Of a stretch of 64,000 nucleotides of DNA, positions 53,192 through 62,990 are shown one piece after another (position 1 is the stretch's first letter; every line of letters begins with the position of its first letter). Origin of the DNA: Ostreibacterium oceani (lineage in GTDB: Bacteria > Pseudomonadota > Gammaproteobacteria > Cardiobacteriales > Ostreibacteriaceae); contig NZ_WHNW01000003.1 of the NCBI RefSeq assembly GCF_009362845.1, positions 124,001-188,000 on the forward strand. Reading direction: 5' to 3'. The position numbers and the translations under genes were made by a program. Below the pieces are notes generated by a model. The model searched no databases, was not told where the DNA came from, and saw nothing but the letters and a program-made list of their open reading frames with translations.

Positions 53192-54631
53192 ATGGCCACT
53201 ATAAAAATAACTAAAAAAACGGCAAAAACCACGCTTGCGGGGTTGTTACTCTTTGTCTGCTTTCTTTTAATCTCACCGTTAATTGCAAATACGCAAATGT
53301 CTGCTCGCCAGTCGGCGACGGCAGATACGCATAGAAATGCGTCGATTGAAACACTAAATATTGCTAGTCAGCAGCCTCAGGCGCAGCCGCAGGGGCAACA
53401 ACAGGGGCAACAACAGGGGCAACAACAGGGGCAGCAACAGGGGCAATCCCTCGGGCAAGCGGAAACGCTAGCCGTGAAAACTAGCGCAATAAACACAGCG
53501 GATTCGAATACATCGCAACCAGCCAGCACATCGGAAAGCGCACCAACGGAAAGCGCGTCAACGGAAAACGCGTTAACGGAAAGCGCATCAAACAAAACTG
53601 AGGCGGCTGAACCAGCCTCGTCGGCTGTGAAATCTGAACAATCCGAGCGGTCTCAGCAGTCTCAGCAGTCTGGGGCGCAGACAGAAAAAACAACCATTTC
53701 TCCGTATTTGCTCCGTATGGGTAGTGGCACATTAGGTGGTAATTATTTTGTGTTGGGCCAAGCCATAGGCGGGGTGATTTCTCACCCAAAAGGTTCGCTG
53801 GTTTGTGGTCAAGGTGGGACTTGTGGTGTCACAGGGCTTCAGGCTTTAAATGTTGCGACCTCTGGCTCGATAGATAACCTGAATAAACTCAAAGCAGGGG
53901 AAATTGATACAGGCTTCGTTCAATCGGATATTGCCTACTGGGCTTATACAGGAACTGGGCTTTTTGAAAATCGAGAAAAGCAAGGTAACCTTCGCGCGAT
54001 TGCTAGTCTTTATCCTGAGGCAATCCACATTCTTGTTAGGCGAGACGCGCAAATTAACGCCATTGAAGAGTTAATTGATAAACGGGTTTCTGTTGGTGAC
54101 AGGCGCTCAGGAACCTTGCTCGGCGCGCGGTTAGTGCTGGATGCGCACAACATCACCGAAGACGATATGCAAACCGAATATCTAAATAACTTGCAAGCCA
54201 TAGAAAAACTAACCGCAGGGCAGTTAGATGCGATGTTTTTTTCGGTTGGCGTGCCTGCACCATCGATTACCGCGCTGTTTAATGAAAATGCCACGGATTA
54301 TCAGTTGCTTTCAATCGCCGATAGTGCGCAAAAAACCATCATGAGAGCGGGGCATTATTTTTCACCTTATCAAATTCCTGCTGGTGCTTATAATGGGGTT
54401 GAGGCCGTTAATACGATCTCGGTCTATGCATTGTGGTTAACTACCGATACGATGGAAGAAGCACTGGTTTATGAGCTGACTAAGGCATTATGGCATGATG
54501 AGTCAAAGCGCTTATTGCAGCAAAGCGCAACAGGCCAATCTGTGACCATAGAATCGTCTTTAGAGGGGGTGGGCATTCCTTTGCACGATGGGGCTAAACG
54601 TTACTACGATGAAATTGATAAACGGTTTTAA
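53192..54631 (+). CDS. TAXI-family TRAP solute-binding protein with repetitive linker
   Basis: This exported protein has a signal segment (residues 12-35), a 120-residue low-complexity linker rich in Gln, Ser, Glu and Thr, and a C-terminal TAXI-type binding domain. The domain starts [25 protein letters not shown] and continues with [19 protein letters not shown] and [25 protein letters not shown] proteins usually serve a fused TRAP permease; none is in the window. The stop overlaps the ispG start (TAATG). Confidence 0.88.
   Translation: MATIKITKKTAKTTLAGLLLFVCFLLISPLIANTQMSARQSATADTHRNASIETLNIASQQPQAQPQGQQQGQQQGQQQGQQQGQSLGQAETLAVKTSAINTADSNTSQPASTSESAPTESASTENALTESASNKTEAAEPASSAVKSEQSERSQQSQQSGAQTEKTTISPYLLRMGSGTLGGNYFVLGQAIGGVISHPKGSLVCGQGGTCGVTGLQALNVATSGSIDNLNKLKAGEIDTGFVQSDIAYWAYTGTGLFENREKQGNLRAIASLYPEAIHILVRRDAQINAIEELIDKRVSVGDRRSGTLLGARLVLDAHNITEDDMQTEYLNNLQAIEKLTAGQLDAMFFSVGVPAPSITALFNENATDYQLLSIADSAQKTIMRAGHYFSPYQIPAGAYNGVEAVNTISVYALWLTTDTMEEALVYELTKALWHDESKRLLQQSATGQSVTIESSLEGVGIPLHDGAKRYYDEIDKRF
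53390..53449 (+). repeat. 12-bp coding repeat in the TAXI protein gene
   Basis: Three copies of CAGGGGCAACAA, then variants CAGGGGCAGCAA and CAGGGGCAATCC, encode a Q-G-Q-Q run in the linker. The unit keeps the reading frame. Further short repeats (AGCGCATCAACGGAA-like) follow near 53536-53590. Confidence 0.95.
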
Positions 54632-55860
54632 TGCAACAGTATCCTGTTATTCCTGAATTCAGGGAAAAATATTCAGTCAAGGTGGGCGGTGTCACCGTTG
54701 GTGGTGGTGCGCCTGTGGTGGTACAATCGATGACCAACACAGATACCGCACATGCCCTCAAAACAGCCATTCAAATTGCAGAGCTGCACCGCGCAGGTTC
54801 AGAGGTTGTGCGCATCACCGTCAATAATGAGGCCGCTGCTAGGGCGGTTCCCAAAATTAGTGAGCAGTTGGACAAAATGGGGATTGTTGTTCCGCTTATT
54901 GGTGATTTTCACTATAACGGACACAAGCTATTAAATGCGGTGCCAGAGTGTGCTGCCGCCTTAGCAAAATATCGTATTAATCCAGGGAATGTCGGTCGAG
55001 GCAGCAAACGCGATGTACATTTTACTGACATTATTGAGCAGGCTATTCGTTATGATAAAGCCGTACGTATTGGGGCGAATTGGGGCAGTATTGACCAAGC
55101 CATACTGGCACGATTTATGGATGAAAATAGTCAACGCAAAAATCCGCTACCGACCAACGAAATTATTTATCAGGTTCTCATTGCTTCGGTATTAGAAAGT
55201 GCCGCTTTGGCAGAAAAAGTGGGGTTACCATCGAATAAAATCCTCCTCTCAGTCAAGATGTCGCAAGTACAAGACCTGATTAACGTGTATCAGCTATTGC
55301 ACCAACGTTGTCGTTATCCACTGCATTTGGGCCTGACCGAGGCAGGCATGGGGAGTAAAGGGATTGTTGCCTCTACCGCGGCGCTTGCAGTTTTGTTGCA
55401 GCAGGGTATTGGTGACACGATTCGTATATCACTCACACCTGAGCCTGGCGAGTCTCGCACAAAGGAAGTCATCGTGGCGCAGGAAATTTTACAAACGATG
55501 GGGCTGCGTCATTTTGTCCCGCAAGTGACCGCGTGTCCTGGGTGTGGACGAACGTCTAGTGACTTTTTTCAGCACTTAGCAAAAGACATCCAAACCTTTT
55601 TACGCGAAAAAATGCCAGAATGGCAAAAAACGCACCCTGGCTGTGCACAAATGCAGGTGGCTGTGATGGGCTGTGTGGTTAATGGCCCAGGGGAGTCAAA
55701 AGCAGCCAATGTTGGGATTAGTTTGCCGGGTAATGATGAGGCACCCGTTGCGCCAGTTTATGTGGATGGCGAGAAAACTGTCACGCTAAAAGGCGACAAT
55801 ATTGCGCAGGACTTTATGCAAATCGTCGAAGATTATATCGCGACGAATTACGCAGCATAA
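54631..55860 (+). CDS. ispG: 4-hydroxy-3-methylbut-2-en-1-yl diphosphate synthase (flavodoxin), IspG
   Basis: IspG is a [4Fe-4S] enzyme of the MEP isoprenoid pathway. The N-terminal barrel opens with [34 protein letters not shown] and NPGNVGRG follow. The cluster ligands are in [13 protein letters not shown] and [14 protein letters not shown], with the conserved Glu after NGPG. The 409-aa length is the two-domain bacterial form. Confidence 0.96.
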   Translation: MQQYPVIPEFREKYSVKVGGVTVGGGAPVVVQSMTNTDTAHALKTAIQIAELHRAGSEVVRITVNNEAAARAVPKISEQLDKMGIVVPLIGDFHYNGHKLLNAVPECAAALAKYRINPGNVGRGSKRDVHFTDIIEQAIRYDKAVRIGANWGSIDQAILARFMDENSQRKNPLPTNEIIYQVLIASVLESAALAEKVGLPSNKILLSVKMSQVQDLINVYQLLHQRCRYPLHLGLTEAGMGSKGIVASTAALAVLLQQGIGDTIRISLTPEPGESRTKEVIVAQEILQTMGLRHFVPQVTACPGCGRTSSDFFQHLAKDIQTFLREKMPEWQKTHPGCAQMQVAVMGCVVNGPGESKAANVGISLPGNDEAPVAPVYVDGEKTVTLKGDNIAQDFMQIVEDYIATNYAA

Positions 55861-56285
55861 ATCGGGTTGAGTCAACAAGATTAGCAGCATTAGTATAATT
55901 AGCCTAATCAGCCTAATTAGGCTAATCAGCCGCATCGCGCTTGACGCTATTAGCTTCAAATACAAATACAAATAGCATGCCTGTGCGGTATATCGGATGT
56001 GGTTAATCTGAGGGTGACTTATTTGAGACTCATTTAAGGCTCATCTGATACGGCTTATTTGACACGACAGAGCTGGTGCTTTGGGCAGTAAAATGCTTTC
56101 CAATAGCCGTATCGGACAATCAGTGCACGTTACAAAAAATTCATGAGTCGTCCACACTGCCTAGCATTGTGGGCAATATCCCTTTATACTATATTAAATA
56201 CTATTAATTGGCTGACACTGGCTTAGACGATGGCGCTTGCCGAGAAAAGTCGCACAGGGTTCGCAACCGCAGCGAGGAAATTAGT
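55861..56285. other. Gap between ispG and the SLC13-type gene, with a hairpin
   Basis: No gene was seen. A perfect 11-bp inverted repeat ATTAGCCTAAT / ATTAGGCTAAT (55898-55908 and 55916-55926) with a 7-base loop lies 37 bp after ispG. It lacks a T run, so it may act as an RNA-stabilising or weak termination structure. The rest contains short direct repeats such as ACAAATACAAATA-like words and a TATACT word at 56185-56190. Confidence 0.6.
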
Positions 56286-58247
56286 TTGGAAGGTAGAAAT
56301 GAAACACATGAAGGGCGGATACTGCGTTTAACAGGCGCAGCAGCGCTGTTTGTGGTGTTGGGTGCTTGGGTGATTTTACAAACGCCTAGCACGGCAGTTG
56401 CTTGGGTGGTTGGTTTTTTGTTATTGACTATCTATTTGTTTGTTTTTGAAGTATTGCCGGTTGATGTGGCAGCCATTGCCATTATGGTTTTACTAGGGCT
56501 TAGTGCGTTATTTTATCCCTATATGGGGTTGTCTGCGGCACTTGTGCCTGATGGCGCACTGTTTGATGGATTTAAGTCTAATGCGGTGATGTCGATAATT
56601 GCGGTGATGATTATCGGGGCAGGATTAGATATGACAGGTGTAATGGGGGTGGTGGCAAAATTCATTATGCGGCTCGGTGGTAGCAGTGAGTCGCGTATCA
56701 TTTCGGTCATTTCTAGCTCGGTGGGAGTAATCTCAAGCTTTATGCAAAATGTCGGTGCAGCCGCGCTATTTTTGCCTGTGATTGGGCGGATTTCTTCTCG
56801 CTCAGGTATCGCGATGTCAAGGCTATTAATGCCCATGGGATTTTGTGCGATTTTAGGCGGCACGATGACCTTGGTTGGTTCTAGTCCATTAATTCTATTG
56901 AATGACTTGATTGATTCGGCAAATATGAATTTGCCTGCAGATCAACAGATAGCACGGTTTGGTTTGTTTTCAGTCACGCCAATCGGGCTAACAATGATTT
57001 TTGTTGGTGTGCTGTATTTCATCGTGCTCGGTCGATGGGTCTTACCTAAAAGCAAAGCCCTCAAAACGGACGCCAGTATGTCACTGTCTTATTACAAAAA
57101 AACCTACGGACTAAACTTTACTATTGTTGAAGTGCAAGTGCCTAATGCCAGCGAGTTAGTTGGGAAAACCTTGGGCGACTTTGAAACGCGATTCAATGTG
57201 CGTGCCGTTGCCATGTTGTCGCAAGGCGTGAGTAAGCATGGCGCGGGTTACCTGCCTTTGTCGGAAACAGTGGAAGGGCTAGATATTTTAGCGCTTGTTG
57301 GCGACGTCGATTCGATTGATGCGTTTATAGAGAAGTATGATCTGATTCAAGCTAAAAAAATCAATCGATTAAGTGAAATCATTAATCCATCACAGTCAGG
57401 GTTATCAGAGGCGGTTGTTCATCCGAGTTCGCCATTAGTCGGCTCATCTGCGCGTGATATTCGTCTGCGTAGCGAACACGGAATGTCGGTGCTTGCCGTT
57501 ATTCGCGGCGAAGAAGTCGTGAGTATCGGTCAGGATGTTCGCAGTATGCCGTTCGTTGCAGGAGATACTTTGGTTTTTTATTCTAACTGGAAGGACTTAA
57601 ATGATTTTGAAGATCAGCGGGATATGGTTGTTGTGACATCAAATTACCCCAGAGAGAAAAATCGCCCGAATAAAGTCGGCATCGCTTTGTTTTCACTGGT
57701 CGTTGCGCTTTCTTTGGTGTTGTTTACGTCATTGCCGTTATCGGTTTCGTTGTTAGTTGGTGCACTAGGAATGGTGTTAGGCGGTGTGCTTAACATGGAG
57801 GAGGCCTATGCGGCGGTTAGTTGGAAAACGGTTTTTTTATTGGCCAGTTTGATTCCGCTGGGTATGGCAGTCGAGCTGTCGGGTACGGCCAAATGGATTG
57901 CCGATTTAACCTTGACGGCATTAGATGGTTGGCCTGCTTGGCAAATTCAGCTGGCGGTTGCGATATTGGCGACTTTGTTTACGTTAGTGATGTCTAATGT
58001 CGGGGCGACAGTTTTGTTGGTTCCGCTGGCGATTAATATTGCTATCGGGATTGATGCCAATCCTGCGTTATTTGCATTGACGGTTGCGTTGGCGACATCG
58101 AATTCATTTTTGATTCCGACCCACCAAGTCAATGCCTTGATTATGGGGCCAGGCGGGTATGCAGTCAAAGACTTTATCAAAGCAGGGGGCATCATGACCG
58201 TGTTGTTTTTGCTCGTTTTGATGCTGATGCTGACGTGGTTTTACTGA
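56286..58247 (+). CDS. SLC13/DASS-type transporter with TrkA-C domains
   Basis: This inner-membrane protein (653 aa from the chosen start) has about ten or more hydrophobic segments split by a central soluble part. That part holds two TrkA_C-like domains (about 240-320 and 335-420: VEVQVPNASELVGKTLGDFETRFNV and AVVHPSSPLVGSSARDIRLR). The membrane parts carry IISSFMQNVGAAALFLPV and VMSNVGATVLLVPLAINIA, the paired SxxN-type motifs of the DASS family. A TTG start at 56286 has GAGGAA 6 bp upstream; an alternative TTG at 56208 has no ribosome site. The substrate could be sulfate or dicarboxylates. Confidence 0.88.
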   Translation: MEGRNETHEGRILRLTGAAALFVVLGAWVILQTPSTAVAWVVGFLLLTIYLFVFEVLPVDVAAIAIMVLLGLSALFYPYMGLSAALVPDGALFDGFKSNAVMSIIAVMIIGAGLDMTGVMGVVAKFIMRLGGSSESRIISVISSSVGVISSFMQNVGAAALFLPVIGRISSRSGIAMSRLLMPMGFCAILGGTMTLVGSSPLILLNDLIDSANMNLPADQQIARFGLFSVTPIGLTMIFVGVLYFIVLGRWVLPKSKALKTDASMSLSYYKKTYGLNFTIVEVQVPNASELVGKTLGDFETRFNVRAVAMLSQGVSKHGAGYLPLSETVEGLDILALVGDVDSIDAFIEKYDLIQAKKINRLSEIINPSQSGLSEAVVHPSSPLVGSSARDIRLRSEHGMSVLAVIRGEEVVSIGQDVRSMPFVAGDTLVFYSNWKDLNDFEDQRDMVVVTSNYPREKNRPNKVGIALFSLVVALSLVLFTSLPLSVSLLVGALGMVLGGVLNMEEAYAAVSWKTVFLLASLIPLGMAVELSGTAKWIADLTLTALDGWPAWQIQLAVAILATLFTLVMSNVGATVLLVPLAINIAIGIDANPALFALTVALATSNSFLIPTHQVNALIMGPGGYAVKDFIKAGGIMTVLFLLVLMLMLTWFY

Positions 58248-58437
58248 TGAGGCGAGCATAGTATTGATGATTGACGGTTTTTAAATAGGCTGGTGTGTTT
58301 TCTGGGTTAGAAAGTGGGTGTCGGATGATTGGGGGGTAATCGGTTGCTGGCAAAATTTTAGCGCTTGAAACGACAAAGATAAAGTGCAAACAAAGTCCAT
58401 TATAATCGATTTTTTTGCGATTTTTAGCGGAAAAAAC

Positions 58438-58467
58438 TTGCGAAAATATGTTTTGACGTTATTATAT
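58438..58467 (+). promoter_or_regulatory. Possible promoter of tRNA-Lys
   Basis: TTGCGA (58438-58443), an 18-bp spacer and TTATAT (58462-58467) precede the tRNA by 16 bp. Confidence 0.45.
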
Positions 58468-58483
58468 GCACTTCCAACCAAGT

Positions 58484-58559
58484 GGGTCGTTAGCTCAGCT
58501 GGTAGAGCAGTTGGCTTTTAACCAATTGGTCATAGGTTCGAATCCTATACGACCCACCA
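58484..58559 (+). tRNA. tRNA-Lys (TTT)
   Basis: This is a 76-nt tRNA with encoded CCA. The acceptor stem GGGTCGT pairs with ACGACCC, the anticodon loop is CTTTTAA, and the D and T arms (TTCGAATC) are standard. It stands alone. Confidence 0.97.
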
Positions 58560-58877
58560 CTTAATCTCATTCTTAAATCTCATCATTCAATTCCCCTTTC
58601 CCCTTTCTTTTTATTCTTATTGCATCGCTAGGTGAGGTGATTGTTTTTGCCTAAATGCCTGCTTGCGTGTAATTTTGCAGGTGAGTCTATCTATTGAATA
58701 GGCTGTTTAATAGGCTGTCTTATAGGTTGTCTAATGGGCCGTGTTCGCGCTAGCAGTGATAAAATCACGATTAATAGTTTTTAATGTCGGGTAATTTTGA
58801 TAAACTATGTCGGTATTAGATTATATTAAATTAATCGAAGCGCTTCATCTAACTCTCAGATTAAAAAGGTGTTATCA
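58560..58877. other. Gap before sdhC with repeats and a likely sdh promoter
   Basis: No gene was seen. Loose repeats of TAGGCTGTNTNATAGGCTGT type occupy 58696-58740. TTGATA (58797-58802), an 18-bp spacer and TTATAT (58821-58826) form a plausible sigma-70 promoter for the sdh operon 51 bp before sdhC. AAAGGTG at 58865-58871 is the sdhC ribosome site. Confidence 0.5.
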
Positions 58878-59246
58878 ATGTCTACTGACAATCGTCCAAC
58901 GTCGCCGCATTTGCAAGTTTATCGCTGGCGTATCACCATGCTTAGTTCAATATTACACCGTGCAACGGGGCTATATATGTGTTTGGGGCTGGTTGTTTTG
59001 GTTTTGCACCTAGCGACAATAGCCATGGGGGGTAGCAGCCATTTTTCGGCGAGCGGATTTTTGATGAATGCTTTTTGGTTTGTTTGGTGTTTGTGCATTT
59101 ATTTCCATCTATGTAATGGATTACGCTATCTTGGCTGGGATTTAGGGTATGGTTTTTCGATTAAATGCGCGGAAAAATCGGCATTAATGGCGCTGGTTGG
59201 TGCGGTGGTTTTGACCGTGTTGACTTGGTTATTCCGTTTATTTTAG
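58878..59246 (+). CDS. sdhC: Succinate dehydrogenase cytochrome b556 subunit SdhC
   Basis: SdhC is a membrane anchor that binds heme b and ubiquinone. The start at 58878 (MSTDNRPTSPHLQVYRW) is preferred over the GTG at 58869. The family block SPHLQVYRWRITMLSSILHRATG contains the quinone-site Ser and the S-I-x-H-R-x-T-G motif; FHLCNGLRYLGWDLG holds the heme His. It has three membrane segments. Confidence 0.95.
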   Translation: MSTDNRPTSPHLQVYRWRITMLSSILHRATGLYMCLGLVVLVLHLATIAMGGSSHFSASGFLMNAFWFVWCLCIYFHLCNGLRYLGWDLGYGFSIKCAEKSALMALVGAVVLTVLTWLFRLF

Positions 59247-59256
59247 GAGCGATACG

Positions 59257-59637
59257 ATGAAATTTAGAACGCCACTAAAAAAGGCCAAAGGTCAAGGCGC
59301 AGCAGGCAGCGGGACAGCGCATTTTATTCATCAACGTTTTACGGCGGTTGCGTTGATTCCATTGACTTTTTTGTTTGTTTGTTTTTTGATGTCATTGCTT
59401 GCGGCTGAGCGTTTTTCCGAAGTTGCTGATAAGCTATCGAATCCCTTTTGGACCACAACACTACTGTTATTTTTGTGTGCCGCTTTTTATCACGGTATGC
59501 TCGGTGTGCAAATTATTATCGAAGACTACATTAGTTCGAAAAAAGCCAAATTAGCCCTATTGATTGCCCTACGATTGGCTGTGGCATTTTTTGCCTTATT
59601 AGGCATCCTATCTGTATTATTTATTGCGCTTAGCTAA
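59257..59637 (+). CDS. sdhD: Succinate dehydrogenase membrane anchor subunit SdhD
   Basis: SdhD is the second membrane anchor. The 126-aa protein has R-T-P-L-K-K-A-K-G-Q-G-A-A-G-S-G-T at the start, HFIHQRFTAVALIPL, and the heme/quinone helix FYHGMLGVQIIIEDYI. It has three membrane segments and lies 10 bp after sdhC. Confidence 0.94.
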   Translation: MKFRTPLKKAKGQGAAGSGTAHFIHQRFTAVALIPLTFLFVCFLMSLLAAERFSEVADKLSNPFWTTTLLLFLCAAFYHGMLGVQIIIEDYISSKKAKLALLIALRLAVAFFALLGILSVLFIALS

Positions 59638-59656
59638 CCACCAAGGGGATTGACGA

Positions 59657-61459
59657 ATGCAAACTGATTACGAAATTATTGAACATGTCTATGACGTTGT
59701 TGTTGTCGGCGCAGGTGGTGCGGGATTACGGGCGACGTTTGGCATGGCTGAAAAAGGATTAAAAACTGCCTGTGTCACCAAAGTGTTTCCGACACGTTCG
59801 CATACCGTTGCCGCGCAAGGCGGTATGTCCGCGGCACTTGGCAATATGGGCGAAGACAAATGGCAGTGGCATATGTACGATACGGTCAAAGGCTCAGATT
59901 GGCTAGGCGACCAAGATGCGATTGAATACATGTGTCGCGAGGCCGTGCCAGCTGTCATTGAGTTAGAGCACCAAGGCGTACCATTTTCACGCACCGAAGC
60001 GGGTAAAATTTACCAGCGCCCATTTGGTGGTATGACGACTAATTTTGGGGAAGGCCAAGCACAGCGCACCTGTGCCGCAGCAGATCGTACAGGTCATGCG
60101 ATTTTACATACACTGTACCAACAGTCATTAAAGCACGAAGCAGAATTTTTTATTGAATACTTTGCCACAGACTTGTTGATGAGTGAAGATGGCGAAGTAT
60201 GCCGAGGCGTGCTCGCGTGGGATTTAGCGACAGGCAAATTACATGTTTTTCATGCCAAGATGGTCGTGCTAGCCACAGGTGGTTATGGTCGTGCGTACTT
60301 GTCAGCAACGTCTGCCCATACGTGTACAGGCGATGGCAATGCCATGATTTTACGCGCAGGGTTGCCATTACAAGACATGGAATTTACACAGTTTCATCCA
60401 ACGGGTATTTATGGCTCAGGGTGCTTGATGACCGAAGGTTGTCGCGGTGAGGGCGGTTTTTTAACCAATAGCGAAGGCGAACGCTTTATGGAGCGTTACG
60501 CTCCAAATGCCAAAGACTTGGCTTCACGAGATGTGGTTTCTCGCGCCATGACGATGGAAATAAACGAAGGACGTGGTGTTGGTAAAAACAAAGACCATAT
60601 CTTTTTGCACCTAGAGCATCTAGGCGCAGATGTGATTAACAAGCGTTTACCTGGCATTGCGGAGACGGCAAAAATTTTTGCAGGTGTCGATGTTAGCAAA
60701 GCCCCCATCCCAGTATTGCCAACGGTGCATTATAATATGGGGGGTATTCCCACGAATTATTTGGGTGAAGTGGTGACGCAAAAGGGCGATAACCCTGACC
60801 ACGTTGTCCCTGGATTGATGGCGATTGGCGAAGCGGCTTGTGTTTCTGTGCATGGCGCTAATCGCTTGGGGTCTAATTCGTTGTTAGATATTGTCGTATT
60901 TGGTCGAGCAGCGGCGATTCGTTGCCAAGAAATTATCGATACCGAAGCAACCACGATCAAAGCCCCTGCGGCGGCTATCGACAAGGCGATTGCCCGATTT
61001 GATCAGTTTAGAAACGCCAGTGGCTCATGTAAAACAGCAGACATTCGTGCTGAAATGCAACAGACAATGCAAACCCATGCGGCGGTTTTCCGTACAGGTG
61101 ACATCATGCGCCAAGGCATAGAAAAATTAGAAAAAACCTATGCGAGCTTTGCTGATGTGGCCGTGGCGGATAGAAGCTTGGTCTGGAATACCGATTTGGT
61201 CGAAACGTTAGAATTGGAAAATTTATTGCAGTGCGCGATGGTTTCGATTAAAGCCGCTGATAATCGTACAGAATCCCGTGGTGCGCACGCCCGTGATGAT
61301 TTTAGCGATAGGGATGATGACAATTGGATGAAGCATACCTTGACGTGGTTAGATGTAAATAGCAATGATGGCAAGGTTCGCATTGATTATCGTCCTGTTC
61401 ATACCTATACATTGACAGATGAAGTGGCTTATATCGAGCCTAAAAAACGTGTTTATTAA
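59657..61459 (+). CDS. sdhA: Succinate dehydrogenase flavoprotein subunit SdhA
   Basis: SdhA oxidises succinate to fumarate with covalent [23 protein letters not shown] is the dinucleotide fold, and the FAD-linked His is in [11 protein letters not shown]. The catalytic site shows [28 protein letters not shown] and [19 protein letters not shown]. The 600-aa length is normal. Confidence 0.97.
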   Translation: MQTDYEIIEHVYDVVVVGAGGAGLRATFGMAEKGLKTACVTKVFPTRSHTVAAQGGMSAALGNMGEDKWQWHMYDTVKGSDWLGDQDAIEYMCREAVPAVIELEHQGVPFSRTEAGKIYQRPFGGMTTNFGEGQAQRTCAAADRTGHAILHTLYQQSLKHEAEFFIEYFATDLLMSEDGEVCRGVLAWDLATGKLHVFHAKMVVLATGGYGRAYLSATSAHTCTGDGNAMILRAGLPLQDMEFTQFHPTGIYGSGCLMTEGCRGEGGFLTNSEGERFMERYAPNAKDLASRDVVSRAMTMEINEGRGVGKNKDHIFLHLEHLGADVINKRLPGIAETAKIFAGVDVSKAPIPVLPTVHYNMGGIPTNYLGEVVTQKGDNPDHVVPGLMAIGEAACVSVHGANRLGSNSLLDIVVFGRAAAIRCQEIIDTEATTIKAPAAAIDKAIARFDQFRNASGSCKTADIRAEMQQTMQTHAAVFRTGDIMRQGIEKLEKTYASFADVAVADRSLVWNTDLVETLELENLLQCAMVSIKAADNRTESRGAHARDDFSDRDDDNWMKHTLTWLDVNSNDGKVRIDYRPVHTYTLTDEVAYIEPKKRVY

Positions 61460-61489
61460 TTAGCACAAGCTTACTAAGAGGTTATCACT

Positions 61490-62275
61490 ATGGCAGAGTT
61501 TACATTACCAGCCAACTCGATTATCAAAAAAAATGGGCAAATCTATCGAGCGCCCAATGGTGCAACGAATATACGCACGTTTAAAATTTATCGATGGGAA
61601 CCTGATACGGGTGAAAATCCACGCTACGACACCTATGAGATTGATATGGATCAATGCGGGCCGATGGTGTTGGATGCGCTGATTAAAATCAAAAACGAGG
61701 TTGATACCACACTGGCATTCAGACGTTCTTGCCGCGAGGGGATTTGTGGTTCGTGCGCGATGAATATCGGTGGTGAAAATACCTTGGCGTGTACCAAAGC
61801 CATCGAAGATTTTAAGGGTACTATCGACATCTCGCCACTGCCACATATGCAGGTAGTTAAAGACCTAATCCCTGATTTGACCCACTTTTATGCACAGTAT
61901 GCTTCGATTAAGCCGTGGTTACAGTCTGATACACCAGCGCCGCCAGACAAAGAACGACTTCAATCTATTGAAGATCGTACAGAATTAGACGGTTTGTATG
62001 AGTGCATTTTGTGTGCCTGTTGTTCGACATCGTGCCCCTCGTATTGGTGGAACAGTGAGCGTTATTTAGGGCCCGCTGCATTACTGCAAGCCAATCGGTG
62101 GATAAAAGATTCGCGTGATGAAGCGACAGGTGAGCGCCTTGATGCGTTAGAAGATCCATTTAAAGTGTATCGCTGTCATACCATTATGAATTGTACACAG
62201 GCGTGCCCCAAAGGGTTAAACCCAGCCAAAGCTATCGCGGAAATCAAGCTAAAAATGGCCGAACGCCAGCTGTGA
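61490..62275 (+). CDS. sdhB: Succinate dehydrogenase iron-sulfur subunit SdhB
   Basis: SdhB carries electrons through three clusters. The [2Fe-2S] ligands are in [21 protein letters not shown]; the [4Fe-4S] and [3Fe-4S] ligands are in [16 protein letters not shown] and [17 protein letters not shown]. The first 20 residues form a modest extension compared with the short enterobacterial protein. Neither sdhE nor sucA follows. Confidence 0.97.
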   Translation: MAEFTLPANSIIKKNGQIYRAPNGATNIRTFKIYRWEPDTGENPRYDTYEIDMDQCGPMVLDALIKIKNEVDTTLAFRRSCREGICGSCAMNIGGENTLACTKAIEDFKGTIDISPLPHMQVVKDLIPDLTHFYAQYASIKPWLQSDTPAPPDKERLQSIEDRTELDGLYECILCACCSTSCPSYWWNSERYLGPAALLQANRWIKDSRDEATGERLDALEDPFKVYRCHTIMNCTQACPKGLNPAKAIAEIKLKMAERQL

Positions 62276-62306
62276 CTGCTGTATATTGTAACTAAGTCCA
62301 GGCGTA

Positions 62307-62356
62307 AGCGTAACTAGGCGTAACTAGGCGTAACTAGGCGTAACTAGGCGTAACTA
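62307..62356 (+). repeat. 10-bp tandem repeat TAACTAGGCG
   Basis: About five copies of TAACTAGGCG (first and last degenerate) lie 30 bp after sdhB. More scattered CTAGGCA/CTAGGCG words continue to 62450. No terminator-like hairpin with a T run was seen for sdhB. Confidence 0.9.
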
Positions 62357-62500
62357 AGTGGTATCTAAACTAGCTCTAGGCGGTACTTAAACAGTACTTA
62401 GGCAGCGCCTAGTTCGCTACTAGGCAATTGCTAGGCAACTGTTAGGCAATTCTAGGTAGTAGGAAAGCATGCAGAAGCAGCCAATAAAAAAAGAAAAAAT

Positions 62501-62855
<355 letters not shown>

Positions 62856-62862
62856 AGCACGT

Positions 62863-62890
62863 ATTGTAACGGCTTTAATCAAATAGTAAA
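62863..62890 (-). promoter_or_regulatory. rnpB promoter
   Basis: On the minus strand TTTACT (complement of 62885-62890), a 16-bp spacer and TACAAT (complement of 62863-62868) precede the RNase P RNA 5' end by 7 bp. Confidence 0.65.
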
Positions 62891-62990
62891 GCCCATTGTG
62901 GTTATGTGTTGGTTATTTGTGTAAGCAGTCGTTAAACTTATGTTAATATGTAGGGACAAACAATTTTTATAAAATTTAGAGGTATGTGTT

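Noticed and set aside
55898-55926. Hairpin after ispG as a rho-independent terminator
   Set aside because: The stem is perfect but A/T-rich and has no T run after it.
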